A stretch of 64,000 nt of DNA, taken from the NCBI RefSeq assembly GCF_002954775.1, contig NZ_PJME01000018.1, forward strand, positions 1 through 64,000, given 5' to 3'. The notes under the pieces are model-generated. The model made no database searches. It saw nothing but the letters and a program-made list of their open reading frames with translations, and was not told where the DNA came from. Source of the stretch: Streptomyces geranii. Lineage in GTDB: Bacteria; Actinomycetota; Actinomycetes; Streptomycetales; Streptomycetaceae. Positions 18,027 through 27,229 of the stretch are shown here, piece by piece. The position numbers were made by a program, and so were the translations under genes. Each line of letters begins with the position of its first letter. Within the stretch, counting starts at the first letter, position 1.

Positions 18027-18821
18027 ATGAACGCCCGAACTCTCTTTCTCTCCCCGCGCGTTACCGCCACCGGCCACGCACTGGCCGACGCGGCACGTCG
18101 GCGTGCGATGGGTGTCGAGGTGCTGCGCGAGTGGCGGGTGCCGGAGGAGTGCCGGGCGGCCGAGGGCGCGTCGCTGTACGCCGGTCCGCTGTTCGCGGAC
18201 GCCGTGGCGGGCGAGTTGGGCCTCGGGCTCCTGGAGGCGGCGCCGGACTGGCTGGCCCGGCTGCCGTACGAACTCACGCACAGGGAGATCGAGTTCAGCA
18301 CGGTCGCCGAGGCCCGGCAGCTGCGCCGACCGGCGTTCGTGAAGCCGCCGAACGACAAGAGCTTCCCGGCGCGCGTCTATCCGGACGGGAGCCGACTGCC
18401 GGGGCCAGACGCGGTCGACGACGGAACGCCGGTGCTGGTGAGCGACATAGTGACGTTCGCCGTGGAGTACCGGCTGTTCCTGCTCGACGGTGAAGTCCGC
18501 ACCGGCAGCCGGTACTTGACCCACGGCGAGCTGGACGTCGCCGCGCTCGACGAGGACCCTCGGCGCGCGGAGGTGCTGGCCTTCGCCGAACGCCTGCTCT
18601 CGCAGGAACTGCCCGGCGCCGTCGTCGTGGACGTCGGTCTGCTGACGGAGTGCTCGGAGTGGGCCGTCGTCGAGGCCAACGCCGCCTGGGCGAGCGGGCA
18701 TTACGCCTGCGATCCGGACGCCGCCCTGGACGTCGTCCTGCACGCGGCCCGCCCGGACGGGGAGTTCGGGGCGGCCGACCGCGCCTTCCTTCGCTCGCTG
18801 CCCGAAGTCGTGCGGGACTGA
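18027..18821 (+). CDS. ATP-grasp domain protein (DUF4343-like)
   Basis: This 264-residue protein has ATP-grasp features: FVKPPNDKSFPARVY near residue 110 (nucleotide lysine), VLVSDIVTFAVEYRLFLLDG (about 135-155), and a C-terminal metal-binding stretch VEANAAWASGHY. Related proteins are ATP-dependent carboxylate-amine ligases of unknown substrate, some in peptide-modifying clusters. No precursor peptide or other modifying enzyme is visible nearby. The ATG at 18027 follows a region without other good starts. Confidence 0.78.
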   Translation: MNARTLFLSPRVTATGHALADAARRRAMGVEVLREWRVPEECRAAEGASLYAGPLFADAVAGELGLGLLEAAPDWLARLPYELTHREIEFSTVAEARQLRRPAFVKPPNDKSFPARVYPDGSRLPGPDAVDDGTPVLVSDIVTFAVEYRLFLLDGEVRTGSRYLTHGELDVAALDEDPRRAEVLAFAERLLSQELPGAVVVDVGLLTECSEWAVVEANAAWASGHYACDPDAALDVVLHAARPDGEFGAADRAFLRSLPEVVRD

Positions 18822-18842
18822 GGGTCGTTCGGGGGGGGAAGT

Positions 18843-18873
18843 GGCTCGTACAGGACGGCGTCCTGTACGAGCC
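18843..18873. terminator. Strong palindromic hairpin between convergent genes
   Basis: GGCTCGTACAGG and CCTGTACGAGCC form a perfect 12-base stem around a 7-base loop. It lies between the ATP-grasp and rhodanese genes and could stop transcription from both sides. Confidence 0.7.
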
Positions 18874-18900
18874 CGAGGCCCGCGTTTGCTGCAGCAGTCT

Positions 18901-19440
18901 TCAGCAGCCGCAGTCCGTCGCGTCCACCGGGGCCGTCAACGCGTCGGTGTCGCGGCGGTCCCGGCCCTCCCAGGTCTCGAACTCGAAGCCCTCGCGCACC
19001 CAGTACTCGAAGCCGCCGAGCATCTCCTTGACCTGGTAGCCGAGTTGGGCGAGCGCGAGGGCGGCTCGGGTCGCCCCGTTGCAGCCCGGCCCCCAGCAGT
19101 ACGTCACCACGGGCACCGCCTTGTCGAGCAGCCGGGCGGCCTGCTCGGGGATCAGGGCCGTCGGCAGGTGGACGGCGCCCGGGAGGTGGCCCTGGTCCCA
19201 GGACTCGGTGGAGCGCGAGTCGACGACGACGAAACCGGGGTCGCCGTCACCGGCCGCGAGGGCGGCGGCCACATCGGAGACGTCGGCGTGGAAGGCGAGG
19301 CTCACGGCGAAGTAGGCGGCAGCCTCGGCCGGGGCGGCGGGGGCGACGCGCAGGACGGGGTTGACGGCGCCGACGGAACTGACGGCGCTCGTGGCGTTCT
19401 CGACGGTCGTGGCGTTCTCGGCAGTCGTGGTGATGCTCAT
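18901..19440 (-). CDS. Rhodanese-like sulfurtransferase
   Basis: This 179-residue protein carries a single rhodanese domain (about residues 45-150), with VVDSRSTESWDQGHLPGAVH and the active-site loop CWGPGCNGA. The Cys in YCWGPGCNG is the likely catalytic residue. It ends with DATDCGC, an unusual cysteine-rich tail. The first roughly 25 residues are Thr/Asn/Ala/Val-rich and possibly disordered. The ATG at 19440 follows GGGAGG. It is divergent from an Lrp-type regulator, a conserved pairing that suggests regulation by it. Confidence 0.85.
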   Translation of the reverse strand: MSITTTAENATTVENATSAVSSVGAVNPVLRVAPAAPAEAAAYFAVSLAFHADVSDVAAALAAGDGDPGFVVVDSRSTESWDQGHLPGAVHLPTALIPEQAARLLDKAVPVVTYCWGPGCNGATRAALALAQLGYQVKEMLGGFEYWVREGFEFETWEGRDRRDTDALTAPVDATDCGC

Positions 19441-19578
19441 GGTCGGGCCCTCCCTTGACAGGGACTCGCGGCCGAGGTCCCTCACCGGAAAATCTACGGC
19501 CGGCGATCCGTTCACCTGAAGGTGTGATCCACGGCTGTTCTCTTGATCAGCCGGTGATTTCCCTGCTATTCCTCGGGC

Positions 19579-20025
19579 ATGAGCACGTTTTCCCCGGACG
19601 CCACCGACTGGCGCATCCTCGATGTCCTCCAGCGCGACGGCCGCGCCAGTTTCGCCGAGCTGGCACGGGCCGTGGCAATGTCCCCGAGCGCGGTCACCGA
19701 GCGGGTGCGGCGGCTGGAGGAGGCCGGGGTCATCCAGGGGTACGCGGCGGTCGTCGACCCGGAGCGGCTCGGCCTGCCGATCGTCGCCTTCGTCCGGCTG
19801 AGGTATCCGAACGGCCACTACAAACCGTTCCACGACCTGGTCGCCGTGACGCCCGAGATCCTGGAGGCGCATCACGTGACCGGGGACGACTGCTTCGTCA
19901 TCAAGGTCATCGCGCGTTCGATGCGGCATCTGGAGGAGGTGTCGGGCAGGATCGGCACGCTCGGCTCGGTGACGACCAGCGTCGTCTACTCCTCGCCGCT
20001 CCCCCGCCGCCCCGTCGGCCAGTGA
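19579..20025 (+). CDS. Lrp/AsnC-family transcriptional regulator
   Basis: This 148-residue protein has an N-terminal AsnC-type helix-turn-helix (about residues 8-60, FAELARAVAMSPSAVTERVR) and a C-terminal RAM ligand-binding domain (HHVTGDDCFVIKVIARS). It is probably the regulator of the divergent rhodanese gene 138 bases away. The ligand is likely an amino acid, perhaps a sulfur one given the partner; that is inference. Confidence 0.9.
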   Translation: MSTFSPDATDWRILDVLQRDGRASFAELARAVAMSPSAVTERVRRLEEAGVIQGYAAVVDPERLGLPIVAFVRLRYPNGHYKPFHDLVAVTPEILEAHHVTGDDCFVIKVIARSMRHLEEVSGRIGTLGSVTTSVVYSSPLPRRPVGQ

Positions 20026-20043
20026 ACGCCGACGCCGCCGCCC

Positions 20044-23028
20044 TCAGCCACCGCCCCGCTGCCGCACCACCGACCCCGATCTCCCCTTCTCCACCTCCAG
20101 TTGGGCGTGGATCCGCCGCCGCAGATCCGGCACATGGCTGACGATGCCGACGCTGCGGTCCCGTTCGCGCAGTGAGTCGAGGACGTCGAGGACCTCGTCG
20201 AGCGTCTGGTCGTCGAGACTGCCGAAGCCCTCGTCGATGAAGAGGGTGTCGAGGCGGACCCCGCCGGCCTCGTCCGTGACGACGTCCGCGAGGCCCAGGG
20301 CGAGGGCGAGGGAGGCGAAGAAGGTCTCGCCGCCGGACAGGGTCGCCGTGTCCCGCTCGCGGCCGGTCCAGGCGTCGACGACATGCAGCCCGAGGCCGCT
20401 GCGGCCCCGCCCGGCCCGGTCGTCCGAGTGGACCAGGGTGTAGCGGCCGGACGACATGCGCAGCAGCCGTGCCGTCGCGGCGGCGGCCACCTGTTCGAGG
20501 CGGGCGGCGAGGACGTACGACTCCAGGCGCATCTTGCGTTCGTTGTCCGCCGAGGTGCCCGCGGTGAGGGTGGCAAGGCGGGCCACCCGGTCGTGGGCGG
20601 CGCGAAGCGGGGCGAGCCGTCGTACCGCCGACGCCGAGCGGGCGGACAGGCGGTCGAGTTCGCGGCAGCGGCCGGCGGCGGCGTCGCGCGCGGAGGCGGC
20701 CTCCCGCAGCCGCCGGGCGGCGGCCGAGGCGGCCTGTTCGGCGCCCGCGAGGTCGGCGGGCGGCTGCTGGGCGGCGGCCACCGTGTCGGGCTCGGCGAGG
20801 GCGGCCCGTACGGCGGCCTCCTCCGACTGCCAGGCGTCCAGGCGCCGTTGGAGTTCCCGGTGGGCCGCGTCGTCCAGCAGGGCGTCGGCCGCCGCGCGCG
20901 GGGTGTCGAACCCGGCGCGGTAGGCGGCGTCGGCGAGACGGGCGTCGGCGTCCTTGAGTCGCTGGGCGGTGTCCTCGGCGGCGCGGGCGGCCTCGGCCGT
21001 GTCGGTGAGCAGCGCGACCTGCCGCTCCAGCTGCCCGGCCCGCACGGCGACGCTCTCGGCGGTGCCCCGGGCCTGCGTCAACTCCTCCTCCAGCGCGGCC
21101 CGTTCACGGTCGAGCGTGTCCCGGCGGGCGACCCGGGACGCGGTCCGGACCGCCGCCTCCTGCTGGGCGGCGGTGCGCCGCTCGCGCTCCTGCTCGGCCC
21201 GGCGGAGCTGCTCGTGCGCGGAGTGCAGCCCGGAGGCACCCCGCCGCGCCTCCTCGTACCGCCGCTCCAACTCCTCCGCCTGCTCCGCGAGTTGGGCGGT
21301 GGGCGCGTCCCCGGCCTCGGCGGTGGCGGCGGCCAGCGCCTCGCGTACGAGGCCCAGTCGGCGTTCGTCGTCGGCACGGCGCTCGTCGGCCCGCTGGTAG
21401 GCGGCGAGCGCCCGCTCCTCCGCCTCCCGGTCGACGTGCCCGGCGATCTTCCGCGCGGGCGCGGGGTGTTCGGTGGCCCCGCAGACGGCGCAGGCTTCGC
21501 CGTCGCTGAGGTTGGCGGCGAGTTCGGCGGCGATGCCGGTCAGCCGCTGTTCCTTGAGGTCGAGCCAGTGCGCCTTGGCGTCCGTGGCTCGTTCACGCGA
21601 GGCGAGTACGTGGGTCTGCGTCTCGTCCGTGTCCCGGGCGAGCGTGTCGCGCTGGCGGGCGGCCCGGAGCCGGTTCTGGGCGGGTTCCCGCTGGACGGCG
21701 AGCTGTTCGGCCCGGGTGGCGGCCTCCTGCGCGGACTCGATACGGATCTGGAGGCCCGCCCGGGTGGATTCCCATCCCCCGAGCCAGCTCTCGGCGTCGT
21801 GCAGAACGTCCTCGTCGGCGCGCTCCTGGCGGTCCAGGCCGGTGCGCTCGGCGACGAGCTGGGCCAGCCGCTGTTCGGCACGGCGGGCTGATTCGAGCCC
21901 GCCCAGTTCCTCGGCGGCCCGGCGTGCTGCGGCGGCCAGTCCTCCGGCGCCGGCGTCCGTGAAGGTGTCCGGCAGCAGGGCACGCGTGCGTGCCTCGGTG
22001 TCGGCAGCGCGCCGGTGCTCGGTCTCGGCCGCCTCGCGCAGCTCCAGCGCGGGTGCCACCGCCTCGGCCTTGCGGGCCCGCTCCATCCGCGCCCGCGCCT
22101 CCCGGTGCGCGTCCGCCCGCTCCTCCAGCCGCCCGGCCCGCTCCCGTGCCTCGGCGAACCGCCGCTGCAGCAGGGCCACTTCGCGTACGTCGGCCAGCAC
22201 GATGTCGGCCGCGACCTGTGCGGACTCGGCGGCGGAGCGAGCGCAGTGGGCGATGGTGAGCCGCTCCCGCGCGGTGGATCGGGCGACTGCGGCGGCGCCC
22301 ATGATGGCCTCGGCCAGCCCCGGCTCCCCCGGTGCGAGGGCCGGCAGCTCCATGGCGTCACCGGCGGCCTGCTGCATCCGGTGGGCGTCGGCCAGCAACT
22401 CCGTGTCCCCGTCCCGCACTTCGGCCTCGGCGGCGCGGCGACGGTCGGCGAGGCGCTTCTCGACCTCGGCGAAACGATGGGTGTCGAAGAGGCGGCCGAG
22501 AAGCTTGCCCCGGGCCTCGGCGTCGGCGCGCAGGAAGCGCGCGAAGTCGCCCTGGGGCAACAGCACGACCTGGCAGAACTGTTCGCGGCTCATGCCGAGC
22601 AGCTGGGTGATCTCCTCGCCGATCTCCTGGTGGGAGCGGCTGAGGTCCTTCCAGGACCCGGCCGAGGAGTCGTACTCCCGCAGCCAGCTCTGCGCCTTGT
22701 CGAGGGTCGTGCCCTCGCCGCGCTTCTTGGGCCGCGCCCAGGGCGGCTGCCGGGTCAGCTCCAACCGGCGTCCGGAGACGGTGAGTTCGAGGGTGACCTC
22801 GGTACGGGTACCGGGCGCGGCGTGATCGCTGCGCAGGGATCCGCCCTGGCGGGCGCCGGGCACGGAGCCGTACAACGCGTAGCAGACGGCGTCGAGGATC
22901 GAGGTCTTGCCCGCACCGGTCGCACCGTGCAGGAGGAAGAGCCCGGCGGCGGACAACTCCCCGAAGTCGACCTGCTGGGCACCGCCGAAGGGCCCGAAGG
23001 CGGTGATGTCGAGCCGATGCAGCCTCAC
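20044..23028 (-). CDS. sbcC: SbcC exonuclease subunit (SMC/Rad50-like ATPase)
   Basis: This 994-residue ATPase of the SbcCD nuclease processes hairpins and blocked DNA ends. Walker A (GATGAGKTS) is near residue 36. Long coiled-coil arms flank a zinc hook CAVCGATEHP at about residue 512. The C-terminal signature TLSGGETFFASLALALGLAD and Walker B TLFIDEGFGSLD complete the ATPase head. The start is a GTG. The gene follows sbcD, separated by 160 bases that contain a dispersed repeat, instead of the usual close coupling. Confidence 0.95.
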   Translation of the reverse strand: MRLHRLDITAFGPFGGAQQVDFGELSAAGLFLLHGATGAGKTSILDAVCYALYGSVPGARQGGSLRSDHAAPGTRTEVTLELTVSGRRLELTRQPPWARPKKRGEGTTLDKAQSWLREYDSSAGSWKDLSRSHQEIGEEITQLLGMSREQFCQVVLLPQGDFARFLRADAEARGKLLGRLFDTHRFAEVEKRLADRRRAAEAEVRDGDTELLADAHRMQQAAGDAMELPALAPGEPGLAEAIMGAAAVARSTARERLTIAHCARSAAESAQVAADIVLADVREVALLQRRFAEARERAGRLEERADAHREARARMERARKAEAVAPALELREAAETEHRRAADTEARTRALLPDTFTDAGAGGLAAAARRAAEELGGLESARRAEQRLAQLVAERTGLDRQERADEDVLHDAESWLGGWESTRAGLQIRIESAQEAATRAEQLAVQREPAQNRLRAARQRDTLARDTDETQTHVLASRERATDAKAHWLDLKEQRLTGIAAELAANLSDGEACAVCGATEHPAPARKIAGHVDREAEERALAAYQRADERRADDERRLGLVREALAAATAEAGDAPTAQLAEQAEELERRYEEARRGASGLHSAHEQLRRAEQERERRTAAQQEAAVRTASRVARRDTLDRERAALEEELTQARGTAESVAVRAGQLERQVALLTDTAEAARAAEDTAQRLKDADARLADAAYRAGFDTPRAAADALLDDAAHRELQRRLDAWQSEEAAVRAALAEPDTVAAAQQPPADLAGAEQAASAAARRLREAASARDAAAGRCRELDRLSARSASAVRRLAPLRAAHDRVARLATLTAGTSADNERKMRLESYVLAARLEQVAAAATARLLRMSSGRYTLVHSDDRAGRGRSGLGLHVVDAWTGRERDTATLSGGETFFASLALALGLADVVTDEAGGVRLDTLFIDEGFGSLDDQTLDEVLDVLDSLRERDRSVGIVSHVPDLRRRIHAQLEVEKGRSGSVVRQRGGG

Positions 23029-23073
23029 CGGGCGCCCTCCGTGTGCAGGTCGCTGTGCGAATCAATGCGGCGA

Positions 23074-23136
23074 GGGGCGCGGCCCCCGCCTTTCAGGGGC
23101 TCGGGGAACTGCGCGAGAAGCCCCACCGGCCCGCAC
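23074..23136. repeat. Dispersed Streptomyces intergenic repeat, short form (copy A3)
   Basis: On the minus strand it reads GTGGGGCTTCTCGCGCAGTT, then CCCCGAGCCCCTGAAAGGC. It sits inside the sbcDC operon, between the two genes. Confidence 0.7.
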
Positions 23137-23188
23137 CCGACGTGGTGTCCCGCACTGTTCCGCCCAACCCCCACAGCCCACACCCCGT

Positions 23189-24352
23189 TCACCGCGCCAC
23201 CTCCCGTACCGTCTCGTCCGTCCGCACCGCGTCGAACGCGTCCCGCAGGACGCCCCGTTCGTGCTCGTCCGCGCCCGCGCCCCGCACATGCAGGACGAAG
23301 TCCTCCGCGATCTCCTGGTCGTCGCGTCCCGCGAGGCGCCGCGCGTAGGTCACGTCCGGGTCGTCCGGTGACCGTTCGGGGTCGAAGGCCAGGTTCAGCG
23401 TGTGCGGGAACCGTTCCATCAGCCGGGCCATGGGGTCGGCCGGGCGTACCGCGTCCGTCAGTGTCGCCTCGATCCAGGCGTCCTCGTGGCGGGCGAGGTC
23501 CGGATCGGCGAGCAGGTCCTCCAGGTGCCCCCTGATCCGGGCGAGCGCGCGGGGCACCGGGCAGTCGACGCGTTCGGCGGTGACCGAGCCGTCGCCCGCC
23601 AGGTCGATCAGCCACATGCTCTTGCGGTGGTCGGCCTCGGAGAAGGAGTACGGCAGCGGGGAGCCGGAGTAGCGCACGCGCGCGGTGATGGTCTGGCAGC
23701 CGTGCAGATGGCCCAGAGCCACGTAGTCGACGCCGTCGAACACGCCCGAGGGCACGGCGGCGACCCCGCCGACGGTGATGTCCCGCTCGCTGTCGCTGGC
23801 CTCGCCGCCGGTGACGAAGGCGTGGGCGAGGACGACGGCACGGGTGCCCTCCGCGCGCGTGGCGAGGTCGGCGCGGACCCGGTCCATCGCGGCGGCCAGG
23901 ACGCTCTCGTGGCCCGCCTTCTCCACGCCGAACTCGTCCTTCACCAGCGCCGGTTCGAGATAGGGCAGGCCGTAGAACGCCACGTCCCCGGCGGCGTCCT
24001 TGAGGACCACCGGTGTCCCGGCCGCCGACGGGTCGGTGCGCAGATGGATGCCCGCGCGGCCGATGAGCCCGGCGCCGACACCGAGGCGGCGGGCCGAGTC
24101 GTGGTTCCCGGAGATCATCACCGTCGGCACCCCGAGGTCCGCGAGCCGGTGCAGGGCGTCGTCGAACAGCTCGACGGCGGCCAGCGGGGGCACCGCCCGG
24201 TCGTACACATCACCCGACACGACCACCGCGTCGACCTCGCGTTCGCGCGCGACGGTGACGAGGTGGCCGATGAACTCGGCCTGCGCCCCGAGCATGTTCA
24301 CCCGGTGGAAGGCGCGGCCGAGATGCCAGTCGGACGTGTGCAGCAGTCTCAT
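23189..24352 (-). CDS. sbcD: SbcD exonuclease subunit (Mre11-like)
   Basis: This 387-residue metallophosphoesterase nuclease is the partner of SbcC. Mn-binding motifs are in order: DWHLGRAF at residue 7, VVSGDVYDRA, MISGNHDSARR, VVLAHAF and ALGHLHGCQ. Length is normal. It is transcribed leftward ahead of sbcC. Together the pair acts in DNA repair and recombination in the cytosol. Confidence 0.95.
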   Translation of the reverse strand: MRLLHTSDWHLGRAFHRVNMLGAQAEFIGHLVTVAREREVDAVVVSGDVYDRAVPPLAAVELFDDALHRLADLGVPTVMISGNHDSARRLGVGAGLIGRAGIHLRTDPSAAGTPVVLKDAAGDVAFYGLPYLEPALVKDEFGVEKAGHESVLAAAMDRVRADLATRAEGTRAVVLAHAFVTGGEASDSERDITVGGVAAVPSGVFDGVDYVALGHLHGCQTITARVRYSGSPLPYSFSEADHRKSMWLIDLAGDGSVTAERVDCPVPRALARIRGHLEDLLADPDLARHEDAWIEATLTDAVRPADPMARLMERFPHTLNLAFDPERSPDDPDVTYARRLAGRDDQEIAEDFVLHVRGAGADEHERGVLRDAFDAVRTDETVREVAR

Positions 24353-24440
24353 GATCCCCGAAACTAACAGCCGGGTCTGACATCACGGGCGGTTACTCCC
24401 GTATCGGCCCGATCTGCGGCCCCCGAGGCCGTCGTGCCGC

Positions 24441-25067
24441 TCACGCGTCCCCGTACGCCTCTCCGCCCAGCGCGAACCCCGCCGTACCCGCCGTCGCGTC
24501 CGCCAGCCATCCCTCGAACGCCGCCACCTCGGCGTCCGGCAGCCCGATCTCGATCGTGACCGCCTCCCCGTACCGCACCTCGCGCACCTCGCGCCCGGTC
24601 GACCGCAGGTCGTTCTGGACCTTTCCGGCCCGCTGGTGGTCGACGGTCACCGTGGCCAGCCGGAACCGGCGGCGGGTGCGGGTGCCGAGCACGTCCAGGG
24701 CCTCGCCGACCGCTCCCCCGTACGCCCTGATCAGACCGCCCGCGCCCAGTTTGACCCCGCCGTAGTAGCGGGTGACGACGGCGACGACGTACCGCATGTC
24801 GCGGCGCAGCAGCATCTGGAGCATGGGGACGCCCGCGGTGCCGCCCGGTTCGCCGTCGTCGCTCGCCCGCTGGACGGCGGCGTCGGCGCCGATGACGTAC
24901 GCGTAGCAGTTGTGGGTGGCGTCGGCGTGCTCCTTGCGGACGGCCGCGATGAACTCCTGGGCCTCCCGCTCGGTGGCCGCGGGGGCGAGGGCGCACAGGA
25001 AGCGGGAGCGGTTGACCTCGGTCTCGTGCGTCCCCGCGTGGGCCACTGTGCGGTACTCGTCCGGCAT
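24441..25067 (-). CDS. YigZ/IMPACT family protein
   Basis: This 208-residue protein has an N-terminal Impact domain with RSRFLCALAP, YAYVIGADAAVQRASDDGEP and VVTRYYGGVKLGAGGL, and a C-terminal DUF1949 ferredoxin-like domain. The family is linked to translation control (eukaryotic IMPACT) and ribosome-associated functions in bacteria, with no firm biochemical role. The ATG at 25067 is the natural start. Confidence 0.9.
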   Translation of the reverse strand: MPDEYRTVAHAGTHETEVNRSRFLCALAPAATEREAQEFIAAVRKEHADATHNCYAYVIGADAAVQRASDDGEPGGTAGVPMLQMLLRRDMRYVVAVVTRYYGGVKLGAGGLIRAYGGAVGEALDVLGTRTRRRFRLATVTVDHQRAGKVQNDLRSTGREVREVRYGEAVTIEIGLPDAEVAAFEGWLADATAGTAGFALGGEAYGDA

Positions 25068-25156
25068 CCGGCCACCCTAGTCCGTGGTCGAGGAGACGTT
25101 GTCGGGGGTCGCTGCGGAGGGGCCGTTGTCAGTGGTGGGTGGCATGCTCTGGCGGC

Positions 25157-25705
25157 ATGGACAAAGTGGAGTTCTGGCAGCTCATCGAGGTGGCACGCGA
25201 GCGGGCGGCCGACCCGGACGCCAGCGGGGCGGTCGCCGGGGAGGCGTCGGCCCTGCTCGCCGCGCGCCCGGCCGAGGAGATCGTCGCCGCTCAGCAGGTG
25301 CTGTGGGACCTGATGGCCGACTCCTACACGAACCCCTTGTGGGCTGCCGCCTATCTCGTCAACGGCGGCTGCTCGGACGACGGTTTCGACTACTTCCGCG
25401 GATGGCTGATAGCCCAGGGGCGCGAGGTCTTCGAGCGCGTGGTCGCCGACCCCGACACCCTCGCGGAACTGCCCGTCGTGCGGTCAGCGGCGGCCGACGG
25501 CCCGGAGCCGGAATTGGATCTGGAGGGCGAGGACGTACTGAGCATCGCCTGGAACGCGCACATCGCGGCGACCGGTGAGCAGCTTCCCGCCGGCGCGTTC
25601 ACGATCCGGTATCCGGAGCTGGACCCCGCCTGGGACTTCGACTTCGACGACCGGGAGGAGACGACTCGCCGGCTGCCGCGGCTGGCCGGGCTCCTCCTGG
25701 GGTAG
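25157..25705 (+). CDS. DUF4240 domain protein
   Basis: This 182-residue protein begins MDKVEFWQLIEVARE and has SYTNPLWAAAYLVNGGCSDDGFDYFRGWL, which is split across residues 55-85 and typical of DUF4240. Members are frequent in Streptomyces and have no known function. No catalytic motif, signal or membrane segment is visible. It runs convergently towards the SixA gene with an 8-base gap. Confidence 0.78.
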   Translation: MDKVEFWQLIEVARERAADPDASGAVAGEASALLAARPAEEIVAAQQVLWDLMADSYTNPLWAAAYLVNGGCSDDGFDYFRGWLIAQGREVFERVVADPDTLAELPVVRSAAADGPEPELDLEGEDVLSIAWNAHIAATGEQLPAGAFTIRYPELDPAWDFDFDDREETTRRLPRLAGLLLG

Positions 25706-25713
25706 CCGAGGGG

Positions 25714-26271
25714 TCAGTGGGGCGGTTTCCCGCGCGGCACGATCAGGTCCGTGAGCAGGGCGGTGCCGGGTGCGAGGTCGTGCCAGCCGGTGCCGCGCCA
25801 GGCCAGGACCGCGATCGCGGAGGTCGGGAACTTCTCCCGTACGACGTCCAGCGCGTCGTCGGTCCCGTCCCCGGCCAGTTCCAGCACCAGTTCCTCCAGG
25901 CCGGGGTTGTGCCCGACCAGCAGCAACGTCTCGACGGTGGACGGGACTTCGCGTACGACGGCCAGCAACTCCGGTACGTCCGCCCCGTACAGCCTCGGGT
26001 CGTGCCGGACCGGCGGTGGGGTGTCCCATTCGGCCGCCGCCAACTCCCAGGTGCGGCGGGCGCGTTCGGCGGTGGAGCACAGGGCGAGGTCGGGGAGGCG
26101 GTCGGCCTCGGCGAGGGCCCGTCCTGCGGCGGGGGCGTCGCGCAGGCCGCGGGGGCCGAGGGGGCGGTCGTGGTCTTCGACGCCCGGCGGCCAGGCCGAC
26201 TTGGCGTGCCGCAGGACAACCAGCCGGCGGAGCGGGTTCCGGCCCTGACCCTGGCCCTGGTGGTCGGTCAT
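25714..26271 (-). CDS. SixA-type phosphohistidine phosphatase
   Basis: This 185-residue member of the histidine phosphatase superfamily has the catalytic RHGE-like motif LRHAKSAWP near residue 20 and a second histidine in LLVGHNPGLEEL. Small size matches SixA rather than phosphoglycerate mutase. Its ATG overlaps the stop of the upstream gene (ATGA), so the two are translationally coupled. The phosphoprotein substrate is unknown. Confidence 0.87.
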   Translation of the reverse strand: MTDHQGQGQGRNPLRRLVVLRHAKSAWPPGVEDHDRPLGPRGLRDAPAAGRALAEADRLPDLALCSTAERARRTWELAAAEWDTPPPVRHDPRLYGADVPELLAVVREVPSTVETLLLVGHNPGLEELVLELAGDGTDDALDVVREKFPTSAIAVLAWRGTGWHDLAPGTALLTDLIVPRGKPPH

Positions 26272-26996
26272 GTCAACGTCCCGATGTCGCGGGTGAGTTC
26301 GAGGCCGAGGATGCGGTCGGCGTAGGCGTACGTCTCGAAACGGGCGCCGTCCGGCAGCCGGTCGAGGGTCTCCACGCGGCGCAGGACGTCCAGTACGGCG
26401 GGTACGTCCAGGTCGTTCTCCCAGGCGGCGCGCAGGTCGCGGCGCAGGGTGTCGGGCACCGGCCGGGACGGCTGCTGCGCCCAGACGGCGACCGAGCCGC
26501 GCCAGTGCGCGAGCGTGCGGTCCACGTCGGACAGGGCGGCCGGGGTGAGACGTACGGGCTCGGAGCGGGGGTGGGCGAGCAGGGCGAGACGGAGGACGGT
26601 GGGGTCGGTGTCCCCCGGGAGGTTCATGGGGACCGAGGAGTCGGCCCGGGCCACGTCGAGGTGGATGCCCTCCGCCGCCCGGTCGCCCCGGCTCACCACA
26701 TGGAGCTGCTGGCTTCCCGCCGGTTCCGGCCCGACGTCGCGGCGGTCCTCGAAGGGGCGGATGCCGAGGGCCGCGGCGGCCACCCGGAGTTCAGCCATCT
26801 GCTCCTCACCGGCCACCACGGCCCACGCGGGGGTGCCGCCCACCTCCAGGGCGCGGACGAGGACGTCGGCGACCAGGAGCACGCGGAGGGTGGTGGCGTC
26901 GAAGCGCTGGGTGTGCGCCTCGACGCGGGTCAGGGCCCTGCGGGCCGGGGCGGCGACGACGGGGTCGCCGGTTCGGGCGTCGATGATGCGGAGCAC
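26268..26996 (-). CDS. CysRS/MshC-like hypothetical protein
   Basis: This 242-residue protein begins with VLRIIDARTGDPV. Its end, LRAAWENDLDVPAVLDVLRRVE, resembles the helical stretch near the C-terminus of cysteinyl-tRNA synthetases and MshC. Class I HIGH and KMSKS motifs are absent, so it is unlikely to aminoacylate tRNA. The GTG at 26996 is preferred over an ATG at 27101 because the longer form would be translated through an intergenic repeat. It is conserved in Streptomyces next to SixA-like genes as far as I recall, but its role is unknown. Confidence 0.65.
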   Translation of the reverse strand: MLRIIDARTGDPVVAAPARRALTRVEAHTQRFDATTLRVLLVADVLVRALEVGGTPAWAVVAGEEQMAELRVAAAALGIRPFEDRRDVGPEPAGSQQLHVVSRGDRAAEGIHLDVARADSSVPMNLPGDTDPTVLRLALLAHPRSEPVRLTPAALSDVDRTLAHWRGSVAVWAQQPSRPVPDTLRRDLRAAWENDLDVPAVLDVLRRVETLDRLPDGARFETYAYADRILGLELTRDIGTLT

Positions 26997-27069
26997 GCTG
27001 CCGAGCGTAACGCTCCGCTGGTTCGGCGGGGTGTGTGGGCGGGGGTTGTCGTTGTTCGTCGGGTGCGGG

Positions 27070-27130
27070 TTCGTGGGGGCTGGGCGCGCAGTTCCCCGCA
27101 CCCCTGGGAGGCGCCCCTTCGGGGCTGCCT
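27070..27130. repeat. Dispersed Streptomyces intergenic repeat, short form (copy A4)
   Basis: GGGGGCTGGGCGCGCAGTTC, then CCCGCACCCCTGGGAGGCGC with a complementary right arm. It lies upstream of the MFS gene, just left of the two operator-like sites. Confidence 0.7.
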
Positions 27131-27150
27131 CCCAGGGTCCCGGCGGTTTG

Positions 27151-27169
27151 GGTCCCGGTCAGCGGGACC
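27151..27169. promoter_or_regulatory. IclR-type palindrome, site 1 (MFS promoter)
   Basis: GGTCCCG-GTCAG-CGGGACC is a perfect seven-base inverted repeat with a five-base spacer. The same architecture, with TCAG in the same place, recurs at 53008 and 56366 in front of ring-cleavage genes. Confidence 0.6.
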
Positions 27170-27209
27170 TGGGGAGGTCGCTCGGGGGCTTTACGCGCAA
27201 CTTATTGAT

Positions 27210-27229
27210 TGTACCGACCGTTAGGTCTA
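27210..27229. promoter_or_regulatory. TetR-type operator, site a (MFS promoter)
   Basis: TGTACC-GACCGTTA-GGTCTA lies 79 bases before the MFS start. Its sequence ATTGTACCGACCG is shared exactly with the site at 36214 read on the other strand. The TCTACT at its right end could be the -10 element. Confidence 0.65.

Noticed and set aside
27001..27101. A longer CysRS/MshC-like protein starting at the ATG at 27101
   Set aside because: The extra 35 codons are Pro/Asn-rich and read into the dispersed repeat, and family similarity begins at the GTG at 26996.
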